DNA of 64,000 nucleotides from Flavobacterium sp. (GCA_030151255.1 JASLED010000019.1:26442-90441); one strand, 5' to 3'. Positions 17,188 through 27,122 are shown, numbered from the stretch's first letter. Notes: generated by a model not told the origin, from the letters alone. Numbers and translations: made by a program.

Positions 17188-18546
17188 ATGGGAAGAAAGA
17201 TATTATTAGAAAAGATTAATATTCCAGGCATTAAATCATACGATGTTTATCGTCAAAATGGTGGATATGCATCTGTTGAAAAGGCATTAAAATCAATGAC
17301 TCCAGACGAAATTACTGAAGAAGTAAAAGCGTCAGGAATTAGAGGTCGTGGTGGTGCAGGTTTCCCAGTTGGTTTAAAATGGAGTTTTATTGATAAAAAA
17401 TCTGGAAAACCAAGACATTTGGTGTGTAACGCCGATGAGTCTGAGCCAGGAACATTTAAAGACAGATACTTAATGGAGTACATTCCTCACTTATTAATTG
17501 AAGGAATGATTGCCTCAAGTTATGCATTAGGTGCTAACCTTTCATATATTTATATTAGAGGAGAATATATGTGGGTGTTTAAAATTTTAGAAAAAGCTAT
17601 TAAAGAAGCATATGCTGCTGGATGGCTAGGAAAAAACATCTTAGGTACTGATTATAGCTTAGATTTGCACGTACACTGTGGTGCAGGAGCTTATATCTGT
17701 GGTGAAGAAACTGCCCTAATTGAATCTTTAGAAGGAAAAAGAGGAAATCCTCGAATCAAACCACCTTTCCCAGCTATTAGCGGTCTTTGGGGAAATCCTA
17801 CAGTGGTAAATAATGTAGAATCAATTGCAAATGTGCCATGGATTATCACTAATTCTGGCGAAGAATATGCAAAAATAGGCGTTGGTCGTTCTACTGGAAC
17901 TAAATTAATTTCTGCTTCTGGACACATCAGAAAACCGGGTGTTTACGAAATAGAAATGGGAATTACAGTAGAAGAATTTATCAATTCTGACGAATATTGT
18001 GGAGGAATGATGGACGATCGTCCTATCAAAGCCTTGGTACCTGGAGGTTCTTCCGTGCCAATTTTACCAGCACATTTAATTTACAAAACAGCCAATGGAG
18101 AAGATCGTTTAATGACATACGAATCATTATCTGACGGAGGTTTTGAATCAGGATCTATGTTAGGTTCTGGTGGTTTCATTGTTTATAATGATACAGCATG
18201 TATTGTTCGAAATACTTGGAATTTTGCTCGTTTCTACGCACACGAAAGTTGTGGACAATGTTCGCCTTGTAGAGAAGGAACAGGATGGTTAGAAAAAATC
18301 TTGCACCGCATCGAAACTGGATACGGAACTATGGAAGACATTGATCTATTATGGAATATCCAAAGCAATATTGAAGGAAATACAATTTGTCCGTTAGGAG
18401 ATGCAGCGGCTTGGCCAGTTGCAGCAGCTATCAGACATTTTAGAGAAGAATTTGAATATCACGTTTTATTCCCAGAAAAAGTGAGAGACAGAAATCATTT
18501 TGTAGCTGAACCTTTTTCGAGCGTAAAACATTTGATGAATAAATAA
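17188..18546 (+). CDS. nuoF: NADH-quinone oxidoreductase subunit F
   Basis: 51-kDa subunit that binds NADH and FMN and carries cluster N3. I prefer the ATG at 17188 (MGRKILLEKINIPG, 452 residues); an ATG at 17173 would overlap nuoE and add five residues, and no ribosome-binding site decides between them. Motifs: GRGGAGFPVGLKW (NADH site), GAGAYICGEETALIESLEGKRG (FMN), and ESCGQCSPCREGT with the later NTICPLGDA for the 4Fe-4S cluster. Confidence 0.97.
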   Translation: MGRKILLEKINIPGIKSYDVYRQNGGYASVEKALKSMTPDEITEEVKASGIRGRGGAGFPVGLKWSFIDKKSGKPRHLVCNADESEPGTFKDRYLMEYIPHLLIEGMIASSYALGANLSYIYIRGEYMWVFKILEKAIKEAYAAGWLGKNILGTDYSLDLHVHCGAGAYICGEETALIESLEGKRGNPRIKPPFPAISGLWGNPTVVNNVESIANVPWIITNSGEEYAKIGVGRSTGTKLISASGHIRKPGVYEIEMGITVEEFINSDEYCGGMMDDRPIKALVPGGSSVPILPAHLIYKTANGEDRLMTYESLSDGGFESGSMLGSGGFIVYNDTACIVRNTWNFARFYAHESCGQCSPCREGTGWLEKILHRIETGYGTMEDIDLLWNIQSNIEGNTICPLGDAAAWPVAAAIRHFREEFEYHVLFPEKVRDRNHFVAEPFSSVKHLMNK

Positions 18547-18579
18547 TCCATGCTAATTTTTAGCTAAAAAGCACAATTT

Positions 18580-19605
18580 ATGAAAGTTACGATAGACGGA
18601 CATGAAATAGACGTAGAACCAGGAACATCCATTCTACAAGCAGCAAGAATGATTGGTGGCGAATCTGTTCCACCAGCAATGTGCTATTATTCAAAACTTG
18701 AAGGAACTGGTGGTAAATGTAGAGCCTGTTTAGTTGAAGTTTCTAAAGGTAGCGAGGCTGATCCACGTCCAATGCCTAAATTAATGGCATCGTGTAAAAC
18801 TCCTATTATGGATGGTATGGAAGTAAAAAGTATTACTTCGCCAAAAGTTTTAGAAGCGAGAAAATCAGTTACAGAATTCTTATTAATCAACCATCCTTTG
18901 GATTGCCCTATCTGTGATCAAGCAGGAGAATGCGATTTACAAAACCTTGCTTTCCAACACGGAAAAGAGCAAAAAAGATATAAAGAAGAAAAAAGAACGT
19001 TTGAACCAGAAAATATCGGAGAAAACATTCAGTTACACATGAATCGTTGTATTCTTTGTTACCGTTGCGTAAAAACAGCCGAACAATTAACAGATAAACG
19101 CGTACATGGAGTTTGTGGACGTGGAGAGCATGCACAAATTTCTACTTATATTTCTGCAGCAATTGACAACGAGTTTTCTGGAAATATGATAGACGTTTGT
19201 CCGGTTGGTGCATTAACAGATAAAACCTTCCGTTTTAAATCTCGTGTTTGGTTTAACAAACCATACAATGCACACAGAGATTGCCCAACATGTTCTGGAA
19301 AAGTAACATTATGGATGTTTGGAGAACAAATTCAACGTGTAACGGCTCGTAAAGACGAATTCCATGAAGTTGAAGAATTTATCTGTAACTCTTGTCGTTT
19401 TGACCATAAAGAAAATTCAGACTGGACAATTGAAGGTCCGCGTAAATTTGAGAAAAACTCCGTTATTAATCAAAACAATTATACTAGAAAACTAGATACA
19501 GTTGTAATGAAAACAGAAAAACAAATTTTGGATGGACGTGAACAAGACAGAAAGAAAATCAGTATGAAAGAAGTTCCATTAACTAAACATGAATCACAAG
19601 AATAA
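18580..19605 (+). CDS. nuoG: NADH-quinone oxidoreductase subunit G, short form
   Basis: Fe-S relay subunit of complex I. This protein has only 341 residues; classical NuoG is roughly 680-900. It keeps the N-terminal ferredoxin domain with cluster N1b (Cys in AMCYYSKLEGTGGKCRACLVEV order), the NuoG His-Cys block HPLDCPICDQAGECDLQNL, and the 4Fe-4S block MNRCILCYRC with DVCPVGALTDK. After two further CxxC pairs (DCPTC, ICNSC) it ends where the molybdopterin-oxidoreductase-like domain would begin. From memory short NuoG is common in Flavobacteriia, so this is probably a lineage form and not a broken gene; the nuoH start follows 11 bases later. Confidence 0.93.
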   Translation: MKVTIDGHEIDVEPGTSILQAARMIGGESVPPAMCYYSKLEGTGGKCRACLVEVSKGSEADPRPMPKLMASCKTPIMDGMEVKSITSPKVLEARKSVTEFLLINHPLDCPICDQAGECDLQNLAFQHGKEQKRYKEEKRTFEPENIGENIQLHMNRCILCYRCVKTAEQLTDKRVHGVCGRGEHAQISTYISAAIDNEFSGNMIDVCPVGALTDKTFRFKSRVWFNKPYNAHRDCPTCSGKVTLWMFGEQIQRVTARKDEFHEVEEFICNSCRFDHKENSDWTIEGPRKFEKNSVINQNNYTRKLDTVVMKTEKQILDGREQDRKKISMKEVPLTKHESQE

Positions 19606-19616
19606 TACAACAAAAT

Positions 19617-20651
19617 ATGGATAAAGCGATTATTATTGATAAAGCCGTTATAATTGTTGTTGTATTTGCGATTACAATGTTAATGGCAATGTATGCAACA
19701 CTTGCTGAACGAAAAATTGCGGCTTGGATACAAGACCGTTTAGGCCCAAACCGTGCGGGTAAAGGAGGTATTTTACAACCTTTAGCAGATGGTTTAAAGC
19801 TTTTTGCAAAAGAAGAATATCAGCCAAATACACCAAATAAATTCTTATTTAAATTTGGTCCTTTCTTAGCCATGACCTTGGCTTTGATGACAAGTGCTGT
19901 AATGCCTTGGGGAGATAAATTTGAATTATTTGGCAGAGAAATTATTTTACAAGCAGCAGACATCAATGTTGGTTTATTATATGTACTTGCAGTACTTTCT
20001 GTTGGTGTGTATGGTATTATGATTGGGGCTTGGGCTTCTAATAACAAATATTCATTAATGAGTGGTATTCGTGCTGCATCTCAAATGATTTCTTATGAAA
20101 TTGCAATGGGACTTTCATTAATCAGTCTTTTGTTAATTACACAATCAATGAGCATGAGGGAAATTGCTTTACAGCAATCTGGAATGAATTGGAATGTATT
20201 TTATCAACCAATTGGATTCTTAATTTTCTTAATTTGTTCGTTTGCAGAAACCAACAGAGCACCATTTGACTTAGCAGAATGTGAGCAAGAGCTTATTGGT
20301 GGATTCCACACAGAATATTCTTCTATGAAAATGGGATTCTATCTATTTGCAGAGTATGCAAACTTATTTATTTCTGCATCAATTATCTCTGTATTATATT
20401 TTGGAGCATTCAACTATCCAGGAATGTCTTGGGCAGTAGAAAATTGGGGAGTTAATATTGCAAATGTTTTAGGTATTGTAGCCTTATTCGTCAAAATTTG
20501 TTTTTTCATATTTGTTTATATGTGGGTACGTTGGACCTTGCCACGTTTCCGTTATGATCAATTGATGAATTTAGGTTGGAAATCACTAATTCCATTAGCA
20601 TTACTAAACCTTATTGTTACAGCTATTGTTATTCTACTTATAAATAATTAA
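19617..20651 (+). CDS. nuoH: NADH-quinone oxidoreductase subunit H
   Basis: Membrane subunit at the junction with the peripheral arm; forms the entrance of the quinone chamber. The 344 residues have about eight hydrophobic helices. Family signatures are ERKIAAWIQDRLGPNRAG near the N-terminus and AETNRAPFDLAECEQELIGG in the middle. Two bases separate it from nuoI. Confidence 0.98.
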   Translation: MDKAIIIDKAVIIVVVFAITMLMAMYATLAERKIAAWIQDRLGPNRAGKGGILQPLADGLKLFAKEEYQPNTPNKFLFKFGPFLAMTLALMTSAVMPWGDKFELFGREIILQAADINVGLLYVLAVLSVGVYGIMIGAWASNNKYSLMSGIRAASQMISYEIAMGLSLISLLLITQSMSMREIALQQSGMNWNVFYQPIGFLIFLICSFAETNRAPFDLAECEQELIGGFHTEYSSMKMGFYLFAEYANLFISASIISVLYFGAFNYPGMSWAVENWGVNIANVLGIVALFVKICFFIFVYMWVRWTLPRFRYDQLMNLGWKSLIPLALLNLIVTAIVILLINN

Positions 20652-20653
20652 AC

Positions 20654-21202
20654 ATGTCAACAACAAATACTTATTCTTTATCGGGAAGAAAAAAGACCGT
20701 TTCTAATAAGAAAATGTCTTGGAGTGAGCGCATTTACCTGATAGCTATTGCTAAAGGAATGCTGGTTACCTTAAAACACATGTTTAAAAAGAAGGTAACA
20801 ATTGCTTATCCTGAACATCAACGTCCTTTTAGTAAAGTATATCGAGGAAGACATACCTTGATGAGAGATGAAGAAGGACGCGAAAGATGTACTGCTTGCG
20901 GTTTGTGTGCACTGTCTTGCCCTGCAGAAGCTATTACAATGAAAGCTGCTGAAAGAAAGCCAGAAGAAAAACACTTATACCGCGAAGAAAAATACGCAGA
21001 AATCTACGAAATTAATATGTTGCGTTGTATTTTCTGCGGATTATGTGAAGAAGCTTGTCCTAAACAAGCTATTTATCTTACAAAATCTGGAGAAATTGCA
21101 AAGTCTGACAGCTCGCGTGAAAACTTTATCTACGGAAAAGAAAAGTTAGTAATGCCATTAGATGCAGCTATTGCTAATACTAACAATCATAATCAAGCAT
21201 AA
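20654..21202 (+). CDS. nuoI: NADH-quinone oxidoreductase subunit I
   Basis: Ferredoxin-like subunit carrying clusters N6a and N6b on the path to N2. The 182 residues contain two full 4Fe-4S motifs: CTACGLCALSCP and CIFCGLCEEACP. An N-terminal amphipathic segment (IYLIAIAKGMLVTLKHMF) would lie on the membrane as in the family. Confidence 0.98.
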   Translation: MSTTNTYSLSGRKKTVSNKKMSWSERIYLIAIAKGMLVTLKHMFKKKVTIAYPEHQRPFSKVYRGRHTLMRDEEGRERCTACGLCALSCPAEAITMKAAERKPEEKHLYREEKYAEIYEINMLRCIFCGLCEEACPKQAIYLTKSGEIAKSDSSRENFIYGKEKLVMPLDAAIANTNNHNQA

Positions 21203-21204
21203 TT

Positions 21205-21720
21205 ATGGTAGATATTTTATTTTACATTCTTTCGACAATTACACTCGGAAGTGCAGTCCTTACCGTACTGAGCAAAAATCCAATTCACAGTGCGCTATGG
21301 TTGGTAGTAAGTTTTTTCTCTATTGCTGGTCATTATATCTTATTAAACTCGCAATTTTTAGGAATGATTCATATTATGGTTTATTCTGGTGCCATCATGA
21401 TTTTGATGTTGTTTACCATTATGCTTATGAACCTAAATATTAGTCACGAAGTTTCTAAACCATTTGTTACAAAAGTTGTTGCTACAATAGCATTTTGTTT
21501 GGTTGGTTTATTGCTTCTTTCTATCACGCTAAGAGGTAATCAGGCTTATGAATTAGCTTATGCAAATACAGGAGAAGATTTTCAGTCGGTTCAAGTATTA
21601 GGAAAAGTATTATTAAACGAATACGTTGTTCCTTTTGAAATGATTGCTGTATTGTTATTACTAGCAATGATTGGAGCTGTATTGATTTCTAAAAAAGACA
21701 AAACAGATAAAGCAGCATAA
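21205..21720 (+). CDS. nuoJ: NADH-quinone oxidoreductase subunit J
   Basis: Membrane subunit of complex I with five predicted helices, 171 residues. The conserved helix HIMVYSGAIMILMLFTIMLMN (the family's pi-bulge helix) is visible. The C-terminal helix EMIAVLLLLAMIGAVL is also typical. It lies between nuoI and nuoK with two-base spacings. Confidence 0.96.
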   Translation: MVDILFYILSTITLGSAVLTVLSKNPIHSALWLVVSFFSIAGHYILLNSQFLGMIHIMVYSGAIMILMLFTIMLMNLNISHEVSKPFVTKVVATIAFCLVGLLLLSITLRGNQAYELAYANTGEDFQSVQVLGKVLLNEYVVPFEMIAVLLLLAMIGAVLISKKDKTDKAA

Positions 21721-21722
21721 TT

Positions 21723-22043
21723 ATGGAAAATATAATCGAAATCATAGGTATTGATAAGTATATCTATTTATCTATCATATTATTCTGCATAGGAATATTT
21801 GGAATACTATTTAGACGTAATGCAATTGTAATGTTTATGTGTATTGAAATTATGTTGAACTCTGCTAACATGTTGTTAGTTGCATTTTCAACCTATCATC
21901 AAGATGCACAAGGGCAAGTTTTTGTATTCTTTACAATGGCAGTTGCTGCGGCAGAAGTTGCAGTAGGATTAGCCATTTTAGTATCTATTTACAGAAACAT
22001 AGGATCAATTGATATTGATAATTTAAAAAACTTAAAAGGATAA
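21723..22043 (+). CDS. nuoK: NADH-quinone oxidoreductase subunit K
   Basis: Small antiporter-like membrane subunit, 106 residues and three helices. The conserved Glu positions are in MCIEIMLNSANMLLVAF and AAAEVAVGLAILV, the latter part of the proton-transfer path. It starts two bases after nuoJ and ends six before nuoL. Confidence 0.97.
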   Translation: MENIIEIIGIDKYIYLSIILFCIGIFGILFRRNAIVMFMCIEIMLNSANMLLVAFSTYHQDAQGQVFVFFTMAVAAAEVAVGLAILVSIYRNIGSIDIDNLKNLKG

Positions 22044-22049
22044 TTCCGC

Positions 22050-23936
22050 ATGGATACAAACGTAATTTTACTTTTATTATTAGTCCCACTTATTGGGTCT
22101 TTGGTTAATATTTTCTTCGGAAAAAAATTAGGTAATGGTTCTGGAATTATTGCAACTTTAGCGATTTTAATTTCATTTATCATTTCAGTTACAGCGTTTA
22201 TACAAGTATATAACACGAAAGAAGCAATTCAGGTAGATTTATTCGAATGGATGGCTTTGGCAAACTTCAAAGTTTCATTTGGTTTTTTACTAGATCAATT
22301 ATCATTGTTATGGTTATTATTTGTTACTGGTATTGGAACACTGATTCACTGGTACTCTACAAGCTATATGAAAGGCGACGAGAATTTCCATAAATTCTTT
22401 GCTTATCTAAACTTGTTTATCTTCTTCATGATTATGTTAGTTACAGGTAGCAACTTGTTAATTACTTTTATTGGATGGGAAGGCGTTGGACTTTGTTCTT
22501 ACTTATTAATCGGATTTTGGCACAAAAACCAATCATACAATGATGCGGCTAAAAAAGCTTTTATCATGAACCGTATAGGAGATTTAGGTTTCTTAATCGG
22601 AGTATTCATTTTGGCTTTCTTATTCCAATCATTAGATTATATGACGATTAAAGAAGCGTTATTAAACGGAACAAATCATCAAATAAACACTTGGATTGGT
22701 TGGGCAGCTTTAGCATTATTTATTGGAGCTGTTGGTAAAAGTGCACAAATTCCACTTTATACTTGGTTACCAGATGCGATGGCAGGACCTACACCAGTTT
22801 CTGCATTAATTCACGCGGCAACGATGGTAACGGCGGGTATTTTCTTAATTACTCGTTTAAACTTTGTTTTTGATCTTGCGCCACAAATTCAAAATATAAT
22901 TGCAATTATTGGAGCTATTACAGCTTTATTTGCAGCTACAATTGGATTAGTACAAACAGACATTAAAAAAGTATTGGCTTACTCAACGGTATCTCAGTTA
23001 GGTTTAATGTTTATGGCAATCGGATTTGCAGCTTATGAAATTGCAGTATTTCACGTAGTAACACACGCTTTCTTTAAAGCTTGTTTATTCTTAGGTTCTG
23101 GTTCGGTAATTCACGCAATGGGTGGAGAACAAGATATGCGAAAAATGGGTGGATTAAAGAAATTTATGCCTGCAACGTATGCTACTTTCTTGTTAGCAAC
23201 TTTGGCAATTTCTGGGTTTCCTCCTTTTTCAGGATTTTTCTCTAAGGATGAAATCTTAATGACAGCTTTTAGCCACAACAAAGTATTGTATATTTTAGGT
23301 TCGTTAGCCTCTATTATGACGGCTTTCTATATGTTTAGATTATTGTTCTTAACTTTCTTTAAAAATTTCAGAGGAACACAAGAACAAAAAAATCATTTAC
23401 ATGAAAGTCCTCTAGCAATTACTGCTCCATTATGGATATTAGCTATTTTATCAGTTGTTGGTGGATTAATTAGTTTTCCAGGAAATAGTTGGTTAAATAA
23501 CTACTTATCTCCAGTAATTGTACACAATGCAAATGCACATCCGCACGAATTTGGTACAACAGAATATATTTTAATGGCTATTGCTATTATTGGCGCATTT
23601 ATTGGTTTATTTATTGCGTATAGCAAATACATTCAAAAAAATGAAACGCCTCCTGCAGACGATCAAATGCATGGTTTACACAAGGTTTTATACAATAAAT
23701 ATTATATTGATGAAGCTTATATGAAGGTAATTGTAAAACCAATTTATACTTTATCTTTATTTTTTAGAGATGTGGTAGAAGTAACTTTATCTGGAGTTAT
23801 TCTTGGTTTGGCCAAAATAACTGACGGTTTATCACTGCAAGGTAAAAAAGCACAAAACGGAAACATTGGTTTCTATTTATTTGCTTTTGTATTTGGCATT
23901 TGTTTGATATTGTATTATTTATTCATTGCAAGATAA
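22050..23936 (+). CDS. nuoL: NADH-quinone oxidoreductase subunit L
   Basis: Distal proton-pumping, antiporter-like membrane subunit with the long lateral helix, 628 residues and many hydrophobic helices. Family marks include GWEGVGLCSYLLIGFW, KSAQIPLYTWLPDAMAGPTPVSALIHAATMV and the C-terminal VEVTLSGVILGL region followed by a last membrane helix. Length is normal. Confidence 0.98.
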   Translation: MDTNVILLLLLVPLIGSLVNIFFGKKLGNGSGIIATLAILISFIISVTAFIQVYNTKEAIQVDLFEWMALANFKVSFGFLLDQLSLLWLLFVTGIGTLIHWYSTSYMKGDENFHKFFAYLNLFIFFMIMLVTGSNLLITFIGWEGVGLCSYLLIGFWHKNQSYNDAAKKAFIMNRIGDLGFLIGVFILAFLFQSLDYMTIKEALLNGTNHQINTWIGWAALALFIGAVGKSAQIPLYTWLPDAMAGPTPVSALIHAATMVTAGIFLITRLNFVFDLAPQIQNIIAIIGAITALFAATIGLVQTDIKKVLAYSTVSQLGLMFMAIGFAAYEIAVFHVVTHAFFKACLFLGSGSVIHAMGGEQDMRKMGGLKKFMPATYATFLLATLAISGFPPFSGFFSKDEILMTAFSHNKVLYILGSLASIMTAFYMFRLLFLTFFKNFRGTQEQKNHLHESPLAITAPLWILAILSVVGGLISFPGNSWLNNYLSPVIVHNANAHPHEFGTTEYILMAIAIIGAFIGLFIAYSKYIQKNETPPADDQMHGLHKVLYNKYYIDEAYMKVIVKPIYTLSLFFRDVVEVTLSGVILGLAKITDGLSLQGKKAQNGNIGFYLFAFVFGICLILYYLFIAR

Positions 23937-23945
23937 TTTAGAAAG

Positions 23946-25379
23946 ATGAACGTAACTATATTATTATTAACGTTATTAGTTGGTGCATTTGTAACCTATT
24001 TAGCTGGAAAAAAACTTGCTTCAAAAACTGCGTTAGGTTTTGGAATCATTGCTTTTATTGAAACAGCTTTTATTATTTGCCAACACAATTCAGGAATTAA
24101 CTCAAGTTTTACCACGCAATGGATATCTAATCCAAACATTCATTTTGCCTTAAAGGCAGACGGTTTGTCATTAGCTTTGGTATTACTTACAACTTTGTTA
24201 ACTCCTTTAATTATATTATCATCATTTGGTAATCATATTAAAAATTCAAATTTATTTTATGCACTTGTATTGTTTATGTCATTTGCAATGACGGGTACAT
24301 TTTTAGCATCAGATGGATTTTTATATTATATTTTTTGGGAGTTAGCCTTAATTCCTATTTACTTTATTGCTCTATTATGGGGGAATGATACCTTTGAAGC
24401 GCGCAAGAAAGCAATCTTTACTTTCTTTATCTATACGTTTGCAGGTTCATTATTCATGTTGGTAGGTTTTATCTATCTATACCAAAAAACAGGCAGTTTC
24501 TTGTTACATGATTTGTACAATGCTAGCCTAACTTCAAATGAACAATTTTGGATTTTCTTAGCGTTCTTTATTGCTTATGCTATTAAAATTCCTATTTTTC
24601 CTTTCCATACTTGGCAGCCTTCTACTTACGAAAAAGCACCAGCGGTTGGAACAATGCTTTTATCAGGAATTATGCTAAAGATGGGACTTTATTCTATCAT
24701 TAGATGGCAATTGCCAATTGCTCCTTCGGCAGCAAAAGACTTAATGCCAACAATTCTTGTATTGTGTTTAATTGGTGTTGTTTATGGTTCTATTATAGCC
24801 TTAAGACAAGTAAATATTAAAAGATTTTTTGCTTATTCTTCATTGGCTCACGTTGGATTAATTGCAGCTGGAGCATATAGCTTAACATTAGACGGATTAC
24901 TAGGATCTGTTTATCAAATGCTGGCACACGGATTTGTAATTGTTGGGTTATTTTATGTGGCTGAGATTATCTTTTCAAGATATCAAACAAGAAATATTAA
25001 TGAAATGGGAGGAATTCGTCAACAAGCACCACAATTCACTTCATTATTCATGATCTTACTATTTGCATCAATTGGTTTGCCAGGAACTTTTAGTTTTATT
25101 GGTGAGTTTAACCTATTGTTTGGTTTATCTCAAGTAAATTTAGGTTATGCAATTGTTGGAGGTACAAGTATTATTTTAGGAGCTTTTTATATGTTGAGAA
25201 TGTTCCAAAAATCAATGCTTGGAGAAACTAATTCAAAAGTATTTGTGGATATAAATACAAACGAAAAAATAGTATTAGGCACACTTGTTCTTATTGTTAT
25301 TTTCTTGGGTATTTATCCAAAGCCAATTACAGACTTGATTACACCAAGTTTAGTTGAAATAGTATCATACATTAAATAG
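23946..25379 (+). CDS. nuoM: NADH-quinone oxidoreductase subunit M
   Basis: Antiporter-like proton-pumping membrane subunit, 477 residues. Signatures: FWELALIPIYFIALLWG with the key Glu, KIPIFPFHTWQPSTYEKAP with the key Lys, and SLAHVGLIAAG. It starts nine bases after nuoL. Confidence 0.98.
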   Translation: MNVTILLLTLLVGAFVTYLAGKKLASKTALGFGIIAFIETAFIICQHNSGINSSFTTQWISNPNIHFALKADGLSLALVLLTTLLTPLIILSSFGNHIKNSNLFYALVLFMSFAMTGTFLASDGFLYYIFWELALIPIYFIALLWGNDTFEARKKAIFTFFIYTFAGSLFMLVGFIYLYQKTGSFLLHDLYNASLTSNEQFWIFLAFFIAYAIKIPIFPFHTWQPSTYEKAPAVGTMLLSGIMLKMGLYSIIRWQLPIAPSAAKDLMPTILVLCLIGVVYGSIIALRQVNIKRFFAYSSLAHVGLIAAGAYSLTLDGLLGSVYQMLAHGFVIVGLFYVAEIIFSRYQTRNINEMGGIRQQAPQFTSLFMILLFASIGLPGTFSFIGEFNLLFGLSQVNLGYAIVGGTSIILGAFYMLRMFQKSMLGETNSKVFVDINTNEKIVLGTLVLIVIFLGIYPKPITDLITPSLVEIVSYIK

Positions 25380-25428
25380 AGTTTTAAAAATTTAGCTTGT
25401 ACTAAGCAATAATTCCAAAATATAAAAA

Positions 25429-26808
25429 ATGAATACATTAATAGCAATTGGAGTATTAGCGGTAATAGTTTTAATAGCAGAGATTATTAACTTGAGAAAG
25501 TTGATAATTCCGGTAGCTATTGCAGGACTATTAGGTATCTTGGGTTATACCCTTTGTAATATTGATGTTGTGGAAGCATATTATAACAATATGTTTGTTT
25601 CAACACGATTCTCTACCGCCTTTTCATCTTTGTTTATTGCACTTACCATTTTGTTAATTGCTTTGAGTAAAGATTTTTATCAAGATCAGTATTCGAAAAT
25701 ATCAGATTACATTTCTTTAAAGCTCTTCTTATTAATGGGAGCAATTTCCATGGTAAGTTTTGGAAATATGGCAATGTTTTTTGTAGGATTAGAAATATTA
25801 TCAATTACGTTATATATCCTTTGTGGTGCAGACTACAAGAATATCAAGAGTAACGAATCTGCAATGAAGTATTTCCTATTGGGTTCATTTGCTTCAGGAA
25901 TAATTCTTTTCGGAATTGCTTTAATTTATGGAGCAACAGGTTCTTTTGATATTGTAACAATTGCACAAACAGCATCTACCTCAACAATGCCAGTATGGTA
26001 TGGATTGGGTACTATAATGATCCTTATTGGTATGTTATTTAAAATTGCTGCTTTTCCGTTCCATTTTTGGGCGCCAGATGTATACCAAGGAGCACCAAGT
26101 CTTACTACTGCTCTTATGAGTACTTTAGTAAAAGTTACTGCTGTTGCAACACTTTATAAAATTGCAAATAATTTGTTGTTTGATATGTCATCTAGCTATA
26201 CAACAATGTTGGTAGTAATTGCTATCTTAACAATGACAGTTGGAAATATCATGGCTTTGAGACAAGACAATATGAAGCGTCTTTTGGCATATTCTGGTAT
26301 TTCTCATGCTGGATTTATGATGATGTCTCTTGTAGCTTTAGGATTGGCTACACCTCACCTTTTCTATTATGCAACTTCTTATGCTTTTGCAGGAATTGCA
26401 GCTTTTACAGTATTAATTATTGTAACGAAAGGAAAAAACAATGAAGATATAGCAAACTTTAAAGGTTTAGCGAGAAAAAATCCTTTGATGGCTGTAATCC
26501 TAACAATGGCATTATTGTCAATGGGTGGAATACCTATTTTCGCAGGTTTCTTTGGAAAATTCTTTTTATTCACAGATGCAATCAAAAATGGTTTTATCAC
26601 ATTAGTAATTTTTGGAGTAATCAATTCATTCATCAGTATTTATTACTACTTAAAAGTTGTTGTATCGATGTTTACCACAACAGATACTGAAGATGAAACT
26701 ACGGCTATTACTGTTCCAATTACCTATAAAATTGTAGGTATTGTATCAACAATACTAATTGTTTTATTTGGACTTTGTCCTTCACTACTTTTAGATCTGT
26801 TTCAATAA
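25429..26808 (+). CDS. nuoN: NADH-quinone oxidoreductase subunit N
   Basis: Third antiporter-like membrane subunit, 459 residues and about 13-14 helices. Visible motifs are FVGLEILSITLYILCG, KIAAFPFHFWAPDVYQGAP and AYSGISHAGFMMM. It is the last gene of the operon; the 49-base gap from nuoM is the longest inside nuo, and no promoter match is seen there. A terminator follows. Confidence 0.98.
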   Translation: MNTLIAIGVLAVIVLIAEIINLRKLIIPVAIAGLLGILGYTLCNIDVVEAYYNNMFVSTRFSTAFSSLFIALTILLIALSKDFYQDQYSKISDYISLKLFLLMGAISMVSFGNMAMFFVGLEILSITLYILCGADYKNIKSNESAMKYFLLGSFASGIILFGIALIYGATGSFDIVTIAQTASTSTMPVWYGLGTIMILIGMLFKIAAFPFHFWAPDVYQGAPSLTTALMSTLVKVTAVATLYKIANNLLFDMSSSYTTMLVVIAILTMTVGNIMALRQDNMKRLLAYSGISHAGFMMMSLVALGLATPHLFYYATSYAFAGIAAFTVLIIVTKGKNNEDIANFKGLARKNPLMAVILTMALLSMGGIPIFAGFFGKFFLFTDAIKNGFITLVIFGVINSFISIYYYLKVVVSMFTTTDTEDETTAITVPITYKIVGIVSTILIVLFGLCPSLLLDLFQ

Positions 26809-26825
26809 GGTTAAACTAACTAATC

Positions 26826-26867
26826 AAAAAAAGCTGAGTATTCTCAAAAAGAAACTTAGCTTTTTTT
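26826..26867 (+). terminator. Terminator of the nuo operon
   Basis: Stem aaaagctgagt / acttagctttt (one G-T pair) with a 14-base loop and seven T. A second, stronger hairpin follows at 26937-26971 and may back it up. Confidence 0.75.
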
Positions 26868-26936
26868 ATGCATATTTTTTTTTAGAAGAGAGTAGTTACC
26901 AACTTGTGGAAATAACTTTCAATCTTACCAACTAAT

Positions 26937-26971
26937 AAAAAAAACGGCTCTTAAAAAGAGCCGCTTTTTTT
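26937..26971. terminator. Terminator of the feo operon (bidirectional)
   Basis: Perfect 8-bp GC-rich stem cggctctt / aagagccg, 3-base loop, eight T on the minus strand and a T-run on the plus strand. It lies five bases past the stop of the small Feo gene. Confidence 0.88.
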
Positions 26972-26975
26972 AGTA

Positions 26976-27116
26976 TTAAGAACATCCGCAGTTACTACCG
27001 CAAGACGAACCTCCATCATTATTTTTTTTACGTGATTTTTTCCAGAAAAACTTCTTGATAAGATAAGCTACTGCAAAAACAAGTAAACCATATGTAATTA
27101 TTTCTTGATAATCCAT
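26976..27116 (-). CDS. FeoB-associated Cys-rich small membrane protein
   Basis: A 46-residue gene with ATG at 27116 and TAA at 26976-26978. It begins MDYQEIITYGLLVFAVAYL, a single membrane helix (about 6-22), then a basic stretch KKFFWKKSRKKN, and ends in a Gly/Ser/Cys tail SSCGSNCGCS with three Cys. This matches the FeoB-associated Cys-rich membrane protein family in size, topology and position: it follows feoB by six bases and precedes the operon terminator. The family is thought to help ferrous iron uptake, perhaps in place of FeoC; the mechanism is not known. Confidence 0.88.
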   Translation of the reverse strand: MDYQEIITYGLLVFAVAYLIKKFFWKKSRKKNNDGGSSCGSNCGCS

Positions 27117-27122
27117 TTTACA

